9,455 nucleotides of DNA from Planctomycetales bacterium (GCA_030592655.1 JAUVIQ010000115.1:1-9455); one strand, 5' to 3'; counted from the first letter of the stretch, positions 1 through 7,513 are shown. The notes: generated from the letters alone by a model not told the origin. Program-made: numbers and translations.

Positions 1-1799
1 CCGTCCTTTCCCGCCAACTTCGCCGGCCCCTGCGAAAGGACCTTTATCTCGACGCCCTTGGCCTCCTCGGCCTTTATTTTAATCGCACCCTGCCCGAAAG
101 TTTTGGCGTCGAGGGTGTCGGGGATCAGGCCTGTGAACACTTCGGCCTTTGGCGCAACAACACCGAGCAGATAGTCCATCCGACCCATCTCGAAGCCCAT
201 CTCGCCGTAACGCCCGGCCCAACCGACCGGCTGGAGGATGGAGTAGCCGTTGTTGAAGTCCTTGACCAGTCGCCCCTTCGTATCCACGGGCAATTCGACA
301 GGTCTTTTGAAATCGACCAGTTTGATTGACCCGGCAACGGCATCAAGCGTCGAAAGCATGCCGTCAGTGTGCTTTTCGCCGGCTGATATGTTCAGCATGT
401 AGAACAGGCGAACCGGCGGAGAGTCCGCGGGGGCATTGGGGAGTTTCAGTTCCCGGACGAAGCAGAATCTAAGAGATACGGTTTTCTTACCGCAGTATTC
501 ACCTTCCAGCCGCCTCAGCAACCCCCTGCCTCCCAGGAAGGACACCTCGGCTTCATCGGCCACTTTCAAATCACGCACATTCGCATCATCCTGTAGTGCA
601 TCGGTGATGAAGACCATAAACGAATCAAGTGTGGTTTTGCTGTCTGCCCGACAGATAGCCAGACTGATGATCTTCAGGCCTTCGCTTTTTGGGCTGCCGG
701 TAGAAGCCACGAAAACCCGGTTGATGTCGGAGAGCGGCTGGAGTTTGTAGCCTTCCGGCAGGGCAATTTCAACCCCCGCCGAGGGTAACTCCATCGTCTT
801 GCCCATAGGCGGCGCCTTGGTCCGTATGGCTTCAATTACGTCTATCTTACCGCGCTGCATGACCTTGATTGCCGCTGTCAGTTCCTTGCTTTTGGAGTTT
901 TTCAGAGCGGATGAAAGATGCGTTTTTGCCTCGGCGAGTTTATTCTCCCGCCACATCATGTACCCCAGGACGAACTGCGCCTCGGCGTCGTTTGGGTTTT
1001 TCTTTACATGCGCCTCAAGTCTCGCCAGGTCTTTCTCGAAGTCGGCATCCTTTCCGTAGAAATCCCTGGGCTTTACACTGACTCGCGGTAGTGGAGGAAA
1101 GGCCTCCAGTGTCAGGATCAAGTATTTGGCCGGGAGCGAGAACGAGTCCCCTGCCGTTGCGAAGTGCGTATGAAAAAGTGCCAACAGAGGTCCGGGGGCG
1201 TTTTCCGAAAGAGTCGCGGCGGTTTCGAAATGGGATGCCGCTTTTTTGTAGTCTCCCTTCCGGAATGCCTGCTCTCCGGCTACCATTTCAGTTCGATATT
1301 TCCCATGAATGCGCGGTACGAGGGTTTTGATCTCATGCTTCGGATCCTTCAGCAGTTCCCTCCGATTCACAGCCAGCGTTATGGCCAGCGACCGAACATG
1401 GTTTGTACTGTGGTAGGACGATGCCGGCGCAAATGTTGCACGAGCCGCCCCGCCCGCCCCGCCGGCGGATATCCTCATCGGCGTCATTGGACTGGCGTAT
1501 CTGACGGACCTGTCAGCCCGCGGACTGCTCGATCCGGCCAGTGGTGGGGCTGCGCCGCCACGTCGGATATTGAGCGACGAGCCCGAGCCCCCTGACTGAC
1601 CAACCGGACGATAGCCCGGCAAATCGCCGACACCGAAGGAACTCGCGCGAAAATCCCGTACCGACGAACCCCTGTCCCTAAAAGGTCCCGCATAGCAGCT
1701 GCGCACCAATGTTCCTGATTGGATCACCAGCAGCGCCGCCGATACACCACAGACAGTTGCGGCAAAAAGAATCCATAAATTCAGTCTTTTCAGTTTCAT
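1..1799 (-). CDS. Secreted or membrane-anchored TPR protein, 3' end cut by window edge
   Basis: The reading frame stays open from the ATG at 1799 to the left edge (599 complete codons, no stop), so the C-terminus is missing. The start is well supported: GAGGAG lies 7 nt upstream, followed by a basic n-region (MKLKRLN) and a hydrophobic stretch at residues 8-27, a signal peptide or membrane anchor; a possible AXA-like cleavage site is C-Y-A at 35-37. Residues 40-130 are a low-complexity linker rich in Gly, Ser, Ala and Arg. Residues 168-200 (A-F-R-K-G-D-Y-K-K-A pattern) and 264-300 (NPNDAEAQFVLGYMMW pattern) look like TPR units. Residues 337-495 and 502 onward both begin with ELP followed by GYxLQP/GYxxLQP and may be a repeated domain resembling DcrB/PsbP-like folds (inference). 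It probably acts outside the cytoplasm as a protein-interaction factor. The gene starts 25 nt after the STAS stop, so it is likely the third gene of the pilT-STAS unit. Specific function not recognised. Confidence 0.85.
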   Translation of the reverse strand, partial: MKLKRLNLWILFAATVCGVSAALLVIQSGTLVRSCYAGPFRDRGSSVRDFRASSFGVGDLPGYRPVGQSGGSGSSLNIRRGGAAPPLAGSSSPRADRSVRYASPMTPMRISAGGAGGAARATFAPASSYHSTNHVRSLAITLAVNRRELLKDPKHEIKTLVPRIHGKYRTEMVAGEQAFRKGDYKKAASHFETAATLSENAPGPLLALFHTHFATAGDSFSLPAKYLILTLEAFPPLPRVSVKPRDFYGKDADFEKDLARLEAHVKKNPNDAEAQFVLGYMMWRENKLAEAKTHLSSALKNSKSKELTAAIKVMQRGKIDVIEAIRTKAPPMGKTMELPSAGVEIALPEGYKLQPLSDINRVFVASTGSPKSEGLKIISLAICRADSKTTLDSFMVFITDALQDDANVRDLKVADEAEVSFLGGRGLLRRLEGEYCGKKTVSLRFCFVRELKLPNAPADSPPVRLFYMLNISAGEKHTDGMLSTLDAVAGSIKLVDFKRPVELPVDTKGRLVKDFNNGYSILQPVGWAGRYGEMGFEMGRMDYLLGVVAPKAEVFTGLIPDTLDAKTFGQGAIKIKAEEAKGVEIKVLSQGPAKLAGKD

Positions 1800-1805
1800 G
1801 TTATT

Positions 1806-1811
1806 TCTCCT
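1806..1811 (-). promoter_or_regulatory. Ribosome binding site of the TPR gene
   Basis: On the minus strand the sequence GAGGAG is followed by AAATAAC and then ATG. This is a strong Shine-Dalgarno at a 7-nt spacing. It fixes the start of the left-edge gene at 1799. Confidence 0.75.
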
Positions 1812-1824
1812 CAATAAGTTACAA

Positions 1825-2181
1825 CTACTGTTGTATGCGTGACAAAGCATCTTCGACGGTTTCGCAGATTTCGAACAATTTATCAAGCCGGCAGATTGTC
1901 AGCGTCTCTCGAATTTCGTCGTGCAGCCCGACGAGTATGAATCGCCGGTTCTCCTGCTTGAACTTCTGCCACAATGTTACTATCGCTCCGATTGACATGC
2001 TGGGGAGCATTGTAACTTTGGACATGTCCAACACGACGGGAAGATCAGGCGCCCCTTCGGCAGCGGTCGTTACCTCCGTCTGCATCACCTGTGCGTGCTC
2101 ATCTTCCATCCGCTCACATTCAACCGTCGCCAGAACGATCTTGTCGTTCGGTTCGATCGTAATTACGCTTAATTCTGCCAT
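1825..2181 (-). CDS. STAS-domain protein (anti-sigma-factor antagonist-like)
   Basis: A 118-residue protein that is a single STAS domain: a beta strand near the N-terminus (LSVITI, 4-9), the core strand VVLDMSKV (49-56), the helix after the loop, the strand FILVGLHDEI (81-90), and the typical ending LDKLFEICETVEDAL (99-113). STAS proteins of this size (SpoIIAA/RsbV type) bind a switch kinase or partner protein and are normally controlled by phosphorylation. Here the usual D-S-S-G-L-G loop reads P-S-M-S-I-G (60-65), so the phospho-serine position aligns with Met62, flanked by Ser61 and Ser63. An upstream ATG at 2217 would add 12 residues. I prefer 2181 because the domain begins immediately after it and a GTGAG lies about 6 nt upstream; support from ribosome binding sites is weak for both. 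It lies 56 nt after the pilT-like stop and 25 nt before the TPR gene. No switch kinase or sigma factor is nearby, so its partner is unknown. Confidence 0.85.
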   Translation of the reverse strand: MAELSVITIEPNDKIVLATVECERMEDEHAQVMQTEVTTAAEGAPDLPVVLDMSKVTMLPSMSIGAIVTLWQKFKQENRRFILVGLHDEIRETLTICRLDKLFEICETVEDALSRIQQ

Positions 2182-2237
2182 TCCATTCTCACTTATCGTA
2201 TGCAGTATTCCCGGCATGGGTTCAGAAATCCCAGCCG

Positions 2238-3335
2238 CTATTGTGCGCTCATTCCTCGTGTGTCCATAGTCTTGATACCACGCATCGCCATGGCCAATGA
2301 CTCAGGTCTGGACGCCCAACGCATTGCCTCGGTGCCGGAAATCACCTTGTCCTGATACATTTTAAGAATATGTTGATCGAAACTCTGCATCCCGGATTCA
2401 CCCGTCTCTATGTAATCGCTCAATTCAGCGAGTCGGTTTTCGAGGATGAGTTTTTCGCTGACGGGATTCCCTCGCAGGATTTCCACTGCGGGTCTCCGGC
2501 CATGTTCCAGGGTCGTAAGCAGACGCTGCGAAATAATCGCCTCAAGGGTTCCGGCCAGTTGCGAGAGAAGCAGTTTATGCTCGGCGGGCGGAAACATTGC
2601 GATTATCCGCTCGATGGTCTGGGACGCCGTAGCGCTGTGGACGGTGGAAAAGACCTGGTGGCCTGTATCGGCTGCCTGCAATGCCATGCGGAGGCTGTCA
2701 ACGTCGCGCAATTCTCCCACGAGAATCACGTCCGGGTCCTGTCGCAAAGCCTGACGCAGGGCGTGTGAGAAAGATGGAGTATCCAGGCCTACCTCAAGTT
2801 GGCTTATCAGGGCCTTGTGGTTGGCGTGGACAAACTCGATGGGGTCTTCGACCGTGATAATCTTTGTCTGATAAGTCTTGTTTATCAGGTCGATCATGGC
2901 GGCCAGCGTGGTGGTCTTTCCGCTTCCGGTGGTTCCGGTCATGAGTGTCAGTCCTCGCCGGGCCAGGGCGATGTCGCCAACGACCTTCGGGAGATGCAGA
3001 TCCTCAATGGAAGGAATTTCCGACCGGATTATCCGCATGGTGATTCCGAACTTGCCCAGGTGGCGATAAGCACTGCACCGAAACCGGCACAATTCGGGGA
3101 TGGTGTAGGAAAAGTCCAGTCCCTGGATGATTGCGGCGTCGATATCGCCCTTCATGGAATCCGGGGCAATGTCGGCGATGAACTCCAACGTCTGCTCGTC
3201 CGTCAACGGGTCAGCCTTCGCCGAGCGCATCTGCCCGGAAATCCGCATCATCGGAGGAGCGTCCGCCTGAAGGTGTACGTCCGAGGCTCCGTTCTCGAAG
3301 GCGAATCGAATAATCTTCTGTAGGTCTGCTGCCAT
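2238..3335 (-). CDS. PilT/PilU-family secretion/retraction ATPase
   Basis: A 365-residue hexameric-motor ATPase of the type IV pilus retraction family; its length fits PilT/PilU. The N-terminal domain begins with the family signature G-A-S-D-V-H-L (16-22). The catalytic core has Walker A G-T-T-G-S-G-K-T (134-141), the Asp box ITVEDPIEFVH (160-170), an atypical Walker B QALRQDPDVILVGELRD (195-211, catalytic Glu208) and the His box STVHSATA (230-237). All nucleotide-handling motifs are intact, so the enzyme should be active in ATP hydrolysis on the cytoplasmic side of the inner membrane. The C-terminal AIRNLIRE motif of classical PilT is not recognisable: residues 291-303 read PVSEKLILENRLA. 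The ending (GMQSFDQHILKMYQDKVIS, then a run with PESL) is nearer to PilU. No pilin, PilB, PilC or secretin gene lies in the window; it is followed by STAS and TPR genes. GGGG lies 10 nt before the ATG, a weak ribosome binding site. A good promoter lies just upstream. Confidence 0.93.
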   Translation of the reverse strand: MAADLQKIIRFAFENGASDVHLQADAPPMMRISGQMRSAKADPLTDEQTLEFIADIAPDSMKGDIDAAIIQGLDFSYTIPELCRFRCSAYRHLGKFGITMRIIRSEIPSIEDLHLPKVVGDIALARRGLTLMTGTTGSGKTTTLAAMIDLINKTYQTKIITVEDPIEFVHANHKALISQLEVGLDTPSFSHALRQALRQDPDVILVGELRDVDSLRMALQAADTGHQVFSTVHSATASQTIERIIAMFPPAEHKLLLSQLAGTLEAIISQRLLTTLEHGRRPAVEILRGNPVSEKLILENRLAELSDYIETGESGMQSFDQHILKMYQDKVISGTEAMRWASRPESLAMAMRGIKTMDTRGMSAQ

Positions 3336-3381
3336 ATTGTCGTTACCCCAGGCATTTTATCTGCCGGGTGCTCATGCCTCG

Positions 3382-3410
3382 ATAATAACACTTTGTGTTT
3401 TGTTTCGCAA
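3382..3410 (-). promoter_or_regulatory. Candidate sigma70-type promoter for the pilT-STAS-TPR unit
   Basis: On the minus strand, TTGCGA (3410-3405, 4 of 6 to consensus) and TATTAT (3387-3382, 5 of 6) are separated by exactly 17 nt. The predicted transcript start is near 3375, about 40 nt before the pilT-like ATG. The promoter sits in the 120-nt gap between the channel stop and the pilT-like start. A dyad, AACAC-NNN-GTGTT (3387-3399), fills the spacer and touches the -10. Confidence 0.55.
3387..3399. promoter_or_regulatory. Perfect 5+5 bp dyad in promoter spacer, possible operator
   Basis: AACAC and GTGTT are perfect inverted arms separated by 3 nt. They lie between the -35 and -10 boxes of the candidate pilT-unit promoter. 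A protein bound there would block RNA polymerase. The arms are short, so chance is a real alternative. Confidence 0.3.
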
Positions 3411-3455
3411 GAACGCTCGGTAAATCCAGGCATCGAAAAAGTCCACTTACGTATG

Positions 3456-4175
3456 CTATCGGTCGGACAATTTCTCTCGTGTATAGAGCGCTACCAGTCT
3501 GGCGATCAGGATGGCCAGGTACAGCGGTCCGATCGTCGCTTCGATCATCGCCATCCCCCTCGCCGACGACGAGATGGGGGTAATGTCGCCGTAGCCGAGC
3601 GTCGTCAGAGTGCAGAAACTCATGTATAGCAGGCCACTTGCGACAGGTTGCCCCCTCTCGATACCGGCGGCAGTATTCATACTGAACGCCCCGCCATCGA
3701 AGTGCAGAACCATGCCGTACATCACAAACCATGCTAGCCCTATCATCAGGTATGCCGAGACCGCTTGAAAAAGCGTGTTGCGCGTTACATGCTCGGCCCG
3801 CATAACGGAGTGAATCATCATGCCCAGAAGGAACAGTATGAAGACGGTCAGAGAGGCCGTCGCCACAACCCCCAGACCTTCGGTAGATCCCGTCAAATCT
3901 CCCAACCAGGCCGGCACCAGCCACGGCAGGCCCAGCGCGCAGGCGATGAGAAATGCCCACCGATTGGTGTGAATTGCCCATACCGCGGAAACCAATATCA
4001 GCGAGTAGCCAAGCCTGACCAACATTCCACCCCACCGTAAGTGCTCTGAAACCGGAAACAGTAGCAGAAACAGGAACAGGCTGACCATCAGGAACACAGG
4101 GTGGCTATGGGATTTCTCACCGGCGGATAGCGGTTTTTCGCCGGATATATTCGTTTCTTTCAAAATTCTGCCCAC
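3456..4175 (-). CDS. K+-channel-type membrane protein (Ion_trans_2 pore)
   Basis: An inner-membrane protein of up to 239 residues with the potassium selectivity filter T-L-G-Y-G-D (192-197) in a pore loop (FCTLTTLGYGDITP, 187-200), followed by a last transmembrane helix (about 206-231) and a short tail ending TREKLSDR. The helix before the pore is about 133-156. Further hydrophobic segments lie near 27-41, 52-68, 73-91 and 103-121, giving about six helices. No voltage-sensor-like run of arginines and no C-terminal RCK/TrkA-N domain is present. It should pass K+ passively; gating is unknown. Residues are numbered from the GTG at 4175, but that GTG directly abuts its only purine-rich stretch (GGAAG). 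The TTG at 4163 (residue 5) has AGGTG about 9 nt upstream and is a more convincing start. The gene begins 17 nt after the RND permease stop, so it is probably translated from the efflux mRNA. Such linkage to an RND pump is not one I know as standard. Confidence 0.88.
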   Translation of the reverse strand: MGRILKETNISGEKPLSAGEKSHSHPVFLMVSLFLFLLLFPVSEHLRWGGMLVRLGYSLILVSAVWAIHTNRWAFLIACALGLPWLVPAWLGDLTGSTEGLGVVATASLTVFILFLLGMMIHSVMRAEHVTRNTLFQAVSAYLMIGLAWFVMYGMVLHFDGGAFSMNTAAGIERGQPVASGLLYMSFCTLTTLGYGDITPISSSARGMAMIEATIGPLYLAILIARLVALYTREKLSDR

Positions 4176-4192
4176 CTTCCGTTGCGATCAAA

Positions 4193-7100
4193 TTAGTCGG
4201 AAGCAGTCTGGTCGTCCTTGTCCGATTGCTCGTCGTCTTTAGTAGGAATCGGCACGAGTTTCACGCCCAGGTACTCCACGGCAGCGGCGTAGATTGTCGG
4301 AAGGACCAGGAGGGTCAGTACCGTCGCAGCGGCCAGGCCGAAGATTAACAGGTAGGCCATTCCTTCCCACATCGGTCCACCGAAAAACGCCAGTGTAAGC
4401 AGTCCGCCGATTGTTGTACTGGCCGTCAGGACAATCGGAAGCAGGCGGATTTTACCCGCTTCGGCAAGGCACCGGCGAAAAGTCTCTCGGTCCAGGCCGT
4501 TGCAATTCTTCTCGCCGGGTTTGGCGAGACCCTCGCCGGCAAGGAGTTTACGGAGAATTAAGGTATCGGCGAACTCCACGTACAGAATTCCGGAGTTGAC
4601 CACGATGCCGGCCAGGGATACCAGTCCCAGCAACGGCATGAAACCGAGTGGATTTCCCGTAACCCACAGCCCGAAGAACGCACCGATAGCGCCCATCGGC
4701 ACCGTCAGCAGAACTACGAACGGCTTGACGAAACTGTTGTACTGAACGATGAGCAGCAAGATGATAAGTACAGCGCCCCCCCCGAACACTGCTGCTACAT
4801 CGTCCTGCGCGTCGTCGGTATCTTCCTGTTCGCCGCCGATTTCGTAGTAGTACCCCGGCGGCAGCGTTGCTGCGAGTTCGCGGATTTTGGGCATGGCGCC
4901 AGCCAGAACATCGTTGGCCAGCAATCCGCTTTCGACGCGCGCCCGAACCTCTATCATCCGGTTTTTGTCGCGCCGCTCGATCTTCGTTGTTATTCGCCGG
5001 GACTTCGTCTTAGCGATACTATCAACGGGCAGTTTACCGGCAGCGCCCTGGACGAAAATTGTTCGGCTGTCGAGGATTTTGCCTCGCTCATCGGGTGGAA
5101 GCCGGAAGTACACCGGAATGGTATGGTCAACCTCGCGATATGTCGTAAGGTAGTGGCCGGAGTAGTAGGCGGTGAACGAGTCGGCCACAGCGGCGTTGGT
5201 TACGCTGGCCAGGTTGGCCTTGTCATTGTCGATGTCAACGTCGAACTGATAGCCGATATCACCCCAAACGTCGTGGATGTCCCACGTACCGTCGGTCGAT
5301 GCCAGAAATTTCTTGAATTTCGCTGCTTGACGGCGAAGTTCCGCATCGTCGGCAAAACCGGGATTGGTGGAACTGGTGCCGAATATCCGAATACCGATAG
5401 GGGCGTCCGTCGGAGGGCCGAGCGCAAGTTTGCGGGGAATCACACGCGCCCCGGGCACAGCCTTCCTCGCGGCAGCGCGAATGTCCTCGACATACTTATC
5501 CGTCAGCAACGGATCGGTCGTCCGAACGATGATCTGAGCGAAGTTGGTCTGCTGCGGACTCGGATCCACACCCAGGGCAAATCGAGGTCCGGATCCTCCG
5601 ATGGAAGCATAGTAACTACGGAGCCGTTCGACATTCTTCCCGTCGTGCTCAATCGGGGAGAGGTCTCGAAGAATCTGCTCTACCTGGCGTGAAGCCCGAT
5701 TGGTCGCTTCGACAGATGTTCCTTCCGGTAACCAGATGTCAATGTAGAGGATGTCGCGAATGTCGTCCGGGAAGAACTGCGACCCGACAGGCAGCATTAC
5801 CGCGCCGACAAGCAGACCTGCCACAATCAGCAACACCAGCGGTTTGGCGGCAAGACATCCCCGGACCAGTGACGCGTATCTATCCAACATGGATGGACCG
5901 GAGGCCGTCTTTCTTCTCAGCAGGCGATTGAACAACTCGCCAACCTTGGCGAGAGGCGACTTAGATTCGGCCTGACCTTTCTTCGGAGGACGGAGAATCC
6001 AGTAGGCCATCAGTGATGTTATCGTCAGCGCCAGCACTAAACTTGTCAGTAGTGTGATTGATACGACAGCCGGAATGGAAAAAACATACTCCCCCCCCGC
6101 CCCGGGCAGGAAGAACGCCATCGGCAAAAAGGCGAACACGGTCGTCAGCGTCCCCATCAGGAGGGGGCCCTGGACCTCTTCGACGCCCTTTGCAACGGAT
6201 TCGAAGCGGCTGTAACCCTCGCGTTGAAAGCGACCGACGTTGTCGCTGACGACAACGGCATTATCAACCAGCATGCCCAACGCGATAATCATACTGGCGA
6301 TCGACATCTGCTCCAGGTCCACCCCGATCATCGCGAAGATGCCGATGGAGATTACCATTACGAACGGGATCGCAGCCGCCATAACGGTCGCCTGTCTCAA
6401 ACCGACCATAATCAGCGCAACGGCGATTACGATCACTATCGCCTGACCGACGTTGGTTGTGAACGAGGCAATCTTATCATTGACGAAGACCGCCTCGTCA
6501 AATACGACATCGACGTCAATGTCGGGAGGTATGACCTTTCCGGTTTGCTGGAGGTCTTCGATAAGTTGGATAACCTGTGGTCCGAGATCGGTAACCTTGT
6601 ACCCACTCTTTATTGTGAAGGAAACAACAATGCAGGGCATGTTGCCATCGACGTTACCGAAGCGGGCGCGGACGGGCGGCGGATCCTGGTAGCCGCGACG
6701 AACGTTGATACCGAGGTCTTTGAGATAGATCGGGGCTCCTGATGCGTCGCGGCTGACAACGATGGATTCGATTTGCGCAACGGCGTCGAACTCACCGGTC
6801 GGCAGCACGCCGAAGCGGGTGCGATCCGTCTCGATGCTTCCCCCGGTGGCGTAGATGTTGCGAGCCTGAAGCAGCGATTCGAGTTGCGACATCTTCATGT
6901 CAAGATTGGCCCAGTTTCCACGGCTGGTCTCCAGGTAGATAGCCTCCGGCTGGACGCCGCTGATTTCGACCTTGGCGACGGCTTCCAGCAGCGATATCTT
7001 CTCATAGATGCCGTCGGCAATGACTTCCAGGTCGCGCATCGAGTAATGCCTGTCGCCGGTACCTGGCTTCTCGTGAACAGCCAGCAGCATAATCGACGTA

Positions 7101-7510
7101 TCGCCGAAATCATCATTGACCACCGGATCCCCAGCGCCTGCCGGAAGGTTGGGGCGGACCTTATCGACCCTGGCCCGGAGTTTCTCCCACGTCTCCTGAA
7201 TCTTATCGACGTCGACCTCGTCCAGCAGTTCCACGTAGATGACGGACTGTCCGGTCCATGTTGTGGAGCGGACGACATCCACCTCGTCGAGAGAACTGAT
7301 TTCCTTTTCGAGCGGGAAGGTTATGAGTTGCTCGACACGTTCGGCCTCGACGCCAGGCCATTGCGTTTGGACTATCGCGGTACGGACTGTAAATTCCGGA
7401 TCGGCGCGACGCGGCATGGTCAGATATTTGACAACGCCGAGGGTCATCGCGACGATAATGGCTGCGAGTATGACAGAGCGATGCGTTAACGTAAAGCGGG
7501 GTAGCGACAT
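4193..7510 (-). CDS. RND-family efflux permease (AcrB/HAE-like)
   Basis: A 1105-residue inner-membrane pump subunit, slightly longer than AcrB-type proteins. It has the RND duplication: TM1 (about 12-30), a periplasmic porter region (31-350) starting with the family-typical WPGVEAERVEQLITFPLEKE (51-70), TM2-6 (355-505), then TM7 (557-577), a second porter region (578-900) and TM8-12 (907-1078). TM4 reads LGMLVDNAVVVSDN (411-424): Asp416 matches one of the proton-relay aspartates of AcrB, but the second position is Asn417. In TM10 the usual Lys is absent (GIVVNSGILYVEF, 968-980). Arg1022 and Thr1029 match AcrB Arg971 and Thr978 in spacing. This pattern is known in other RND branches, so it should still be proton-driven. 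The tail after 1090 is acidic and cytoplasmic. AGGAAGGGGGAG lies 6 nt before the ATG and overlaps the end of the adaptor gene, consistent with coupled translation. Substrate cannot be told. The gene holds two G8 tracts on its coding strand. Confidence 0.95.
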   Translation of the reverse strand: MSLPRFTLTHRSVILAAIIVAMTLGVVKYLTMPRRADPEFTVRTAIVQTQWPGVEAERVEQLITFPLEKEISSLDEVDVVRSTTWTGQSVIYVELLDEVDVDKIQETWEKLRARVDKVRPNLPAGAGDPVVNDDFGDTSIMLLAVHEKPGTGDRHYSMRDLEVIADGIYEKISLLEAVAKVEISGVQPEAIYLETSRGNWANLDMKMSQLESLLQARNIYATGGSIETDRTRFGVLPTGEFDAVAQIESIVVSRDASGAPIYLKDLGINVRRGYQDPPPVRARFGNVDGNMPCIVVSFTIKSGYKVTDLGPQVIQLIEDLQQTGKVIPPDIDVDVVFDEAVFVNDKIASFTTNVGQAIVIVIAVALIMVGLRQATVMAAAIPFVMVISIGIFAMIGVDLEQMSIASMIIALGMLVDNAVVVSDNVGRFQREGYSRFESVAKGVEEVQGPLLMGTLTTVFAFLPMAFFLPGAGGEYVFSIPAVVSITLLTSLVLALTITSLMAYWILRPPKKGQAESKSPLAKVGELFNRLLRRKTASGPSMLDRYASLVRGCLAAKPLVLLIVAGLLVGAVMLPVGSQFFPDDIRDILYIDIWLPEGTSVEATNRASRQVEQILRDLSPIEHDGKNVERLRSYYASIGGSGPRFALGVDPSPQQTNFAQIIVRTTDPLLTDKYVEDIRAAARKAVPGARVIPRKLALGPPTDAPIGIRIFGTSSTNPGFADDAELRRQAAKFKKFLASTDGTWDIHDVWGDIGYQFDVDIDNDKANLASVTNAAVADSFTAYYSGHYLTTYREVDHTIPVYFRLPPDERGKILDSRTIFVQGAAGKLPVDSIAKTKSRRITTKIERRDKNRMIEVRARVESGLLANDVLAGAMPKIRELAATLPPGYYYEIGGEQEDTDDAQDDVAAVFGGGAVLIILLLIVQYNSFVKPFVVLLTVPMGAIGAFFGLWVTGNPLGFMPLLGLVSLAGIVVNSGILYVEFADTLILRKLLAGEGLAKPGEKNCNGLDRETFRRCLAEAGKIRLLPIVLTASTTIGGLLTLAFFGGPMWEGMAYLLIFGLAAATVLTLLVLPTIYAAAVEYLGVKLVPIPTKDDEQSDKDDQTASD
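4776..4783 (-). repeat. G8 homopolymer tract inside RND permease gene
   Basis: Eight consecutive C on the plus strand (G on the coding strand) in the codons for the Gly-Gly-Gly at about residues 910-912, at the start of TM8. The frame is intact as sequenced. Such tracts can slip during replication or cause sequencing errors. Confidence 0.9.
6091..6098 (-). repeat. Second G8 homopolymer tract inside RND permease gene
   Basis: Eight consecutive C on the plus strand, in the codons for the Ala-Gly-Gly-Glu stretch at about residues 471-474, between TM5 and TM6. The frame is intact as sequenced. Confidence 0.9.
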
Positions 7511-7513
7511 GGT

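Noticed and set aside
1709..2269. Plus-strand open frame of 186 codons
   Set aside because: It is antisense to the STAS gene and the start of the TPR gene; its Ser/Cys/Ile-rich product looks like a shadow.
3343..3375. Ten-codon upstream frame (MSTRQIKCLG) before the pilT-like gene
   Set aside because: Its ATG falls at the predicted transcript start with no room for a ribosome binding site; probably chance.
3430..3458. Terminator after the channel gene (run of five T on the minus strand)
   Set aside because: No stable GC-rich stem precedes the T run.
3343..4035. Minus-strand open frame of 230 codons overlapping the channel gene
   Set aside because: It is another frame of the channel gene, which has the TLGYGD filter and membrane helices. 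Its product is Arg/Gly-rich with no pattern.
6773..7489. Long plus-strand open frame (238 codons), with others at 5123-5692, 6224-6742 and 8399-8965
   Set aside because: They lie fully antisense to the RND permease and adaptor genes, whose protein sequences clearly match known families. The antisense translations show no domain.
4193..7510. Permease as a pseudogene because of the two G8 tracts
   Set aside because: The frame is intact from start to stop, with all twelve membrane segments present.
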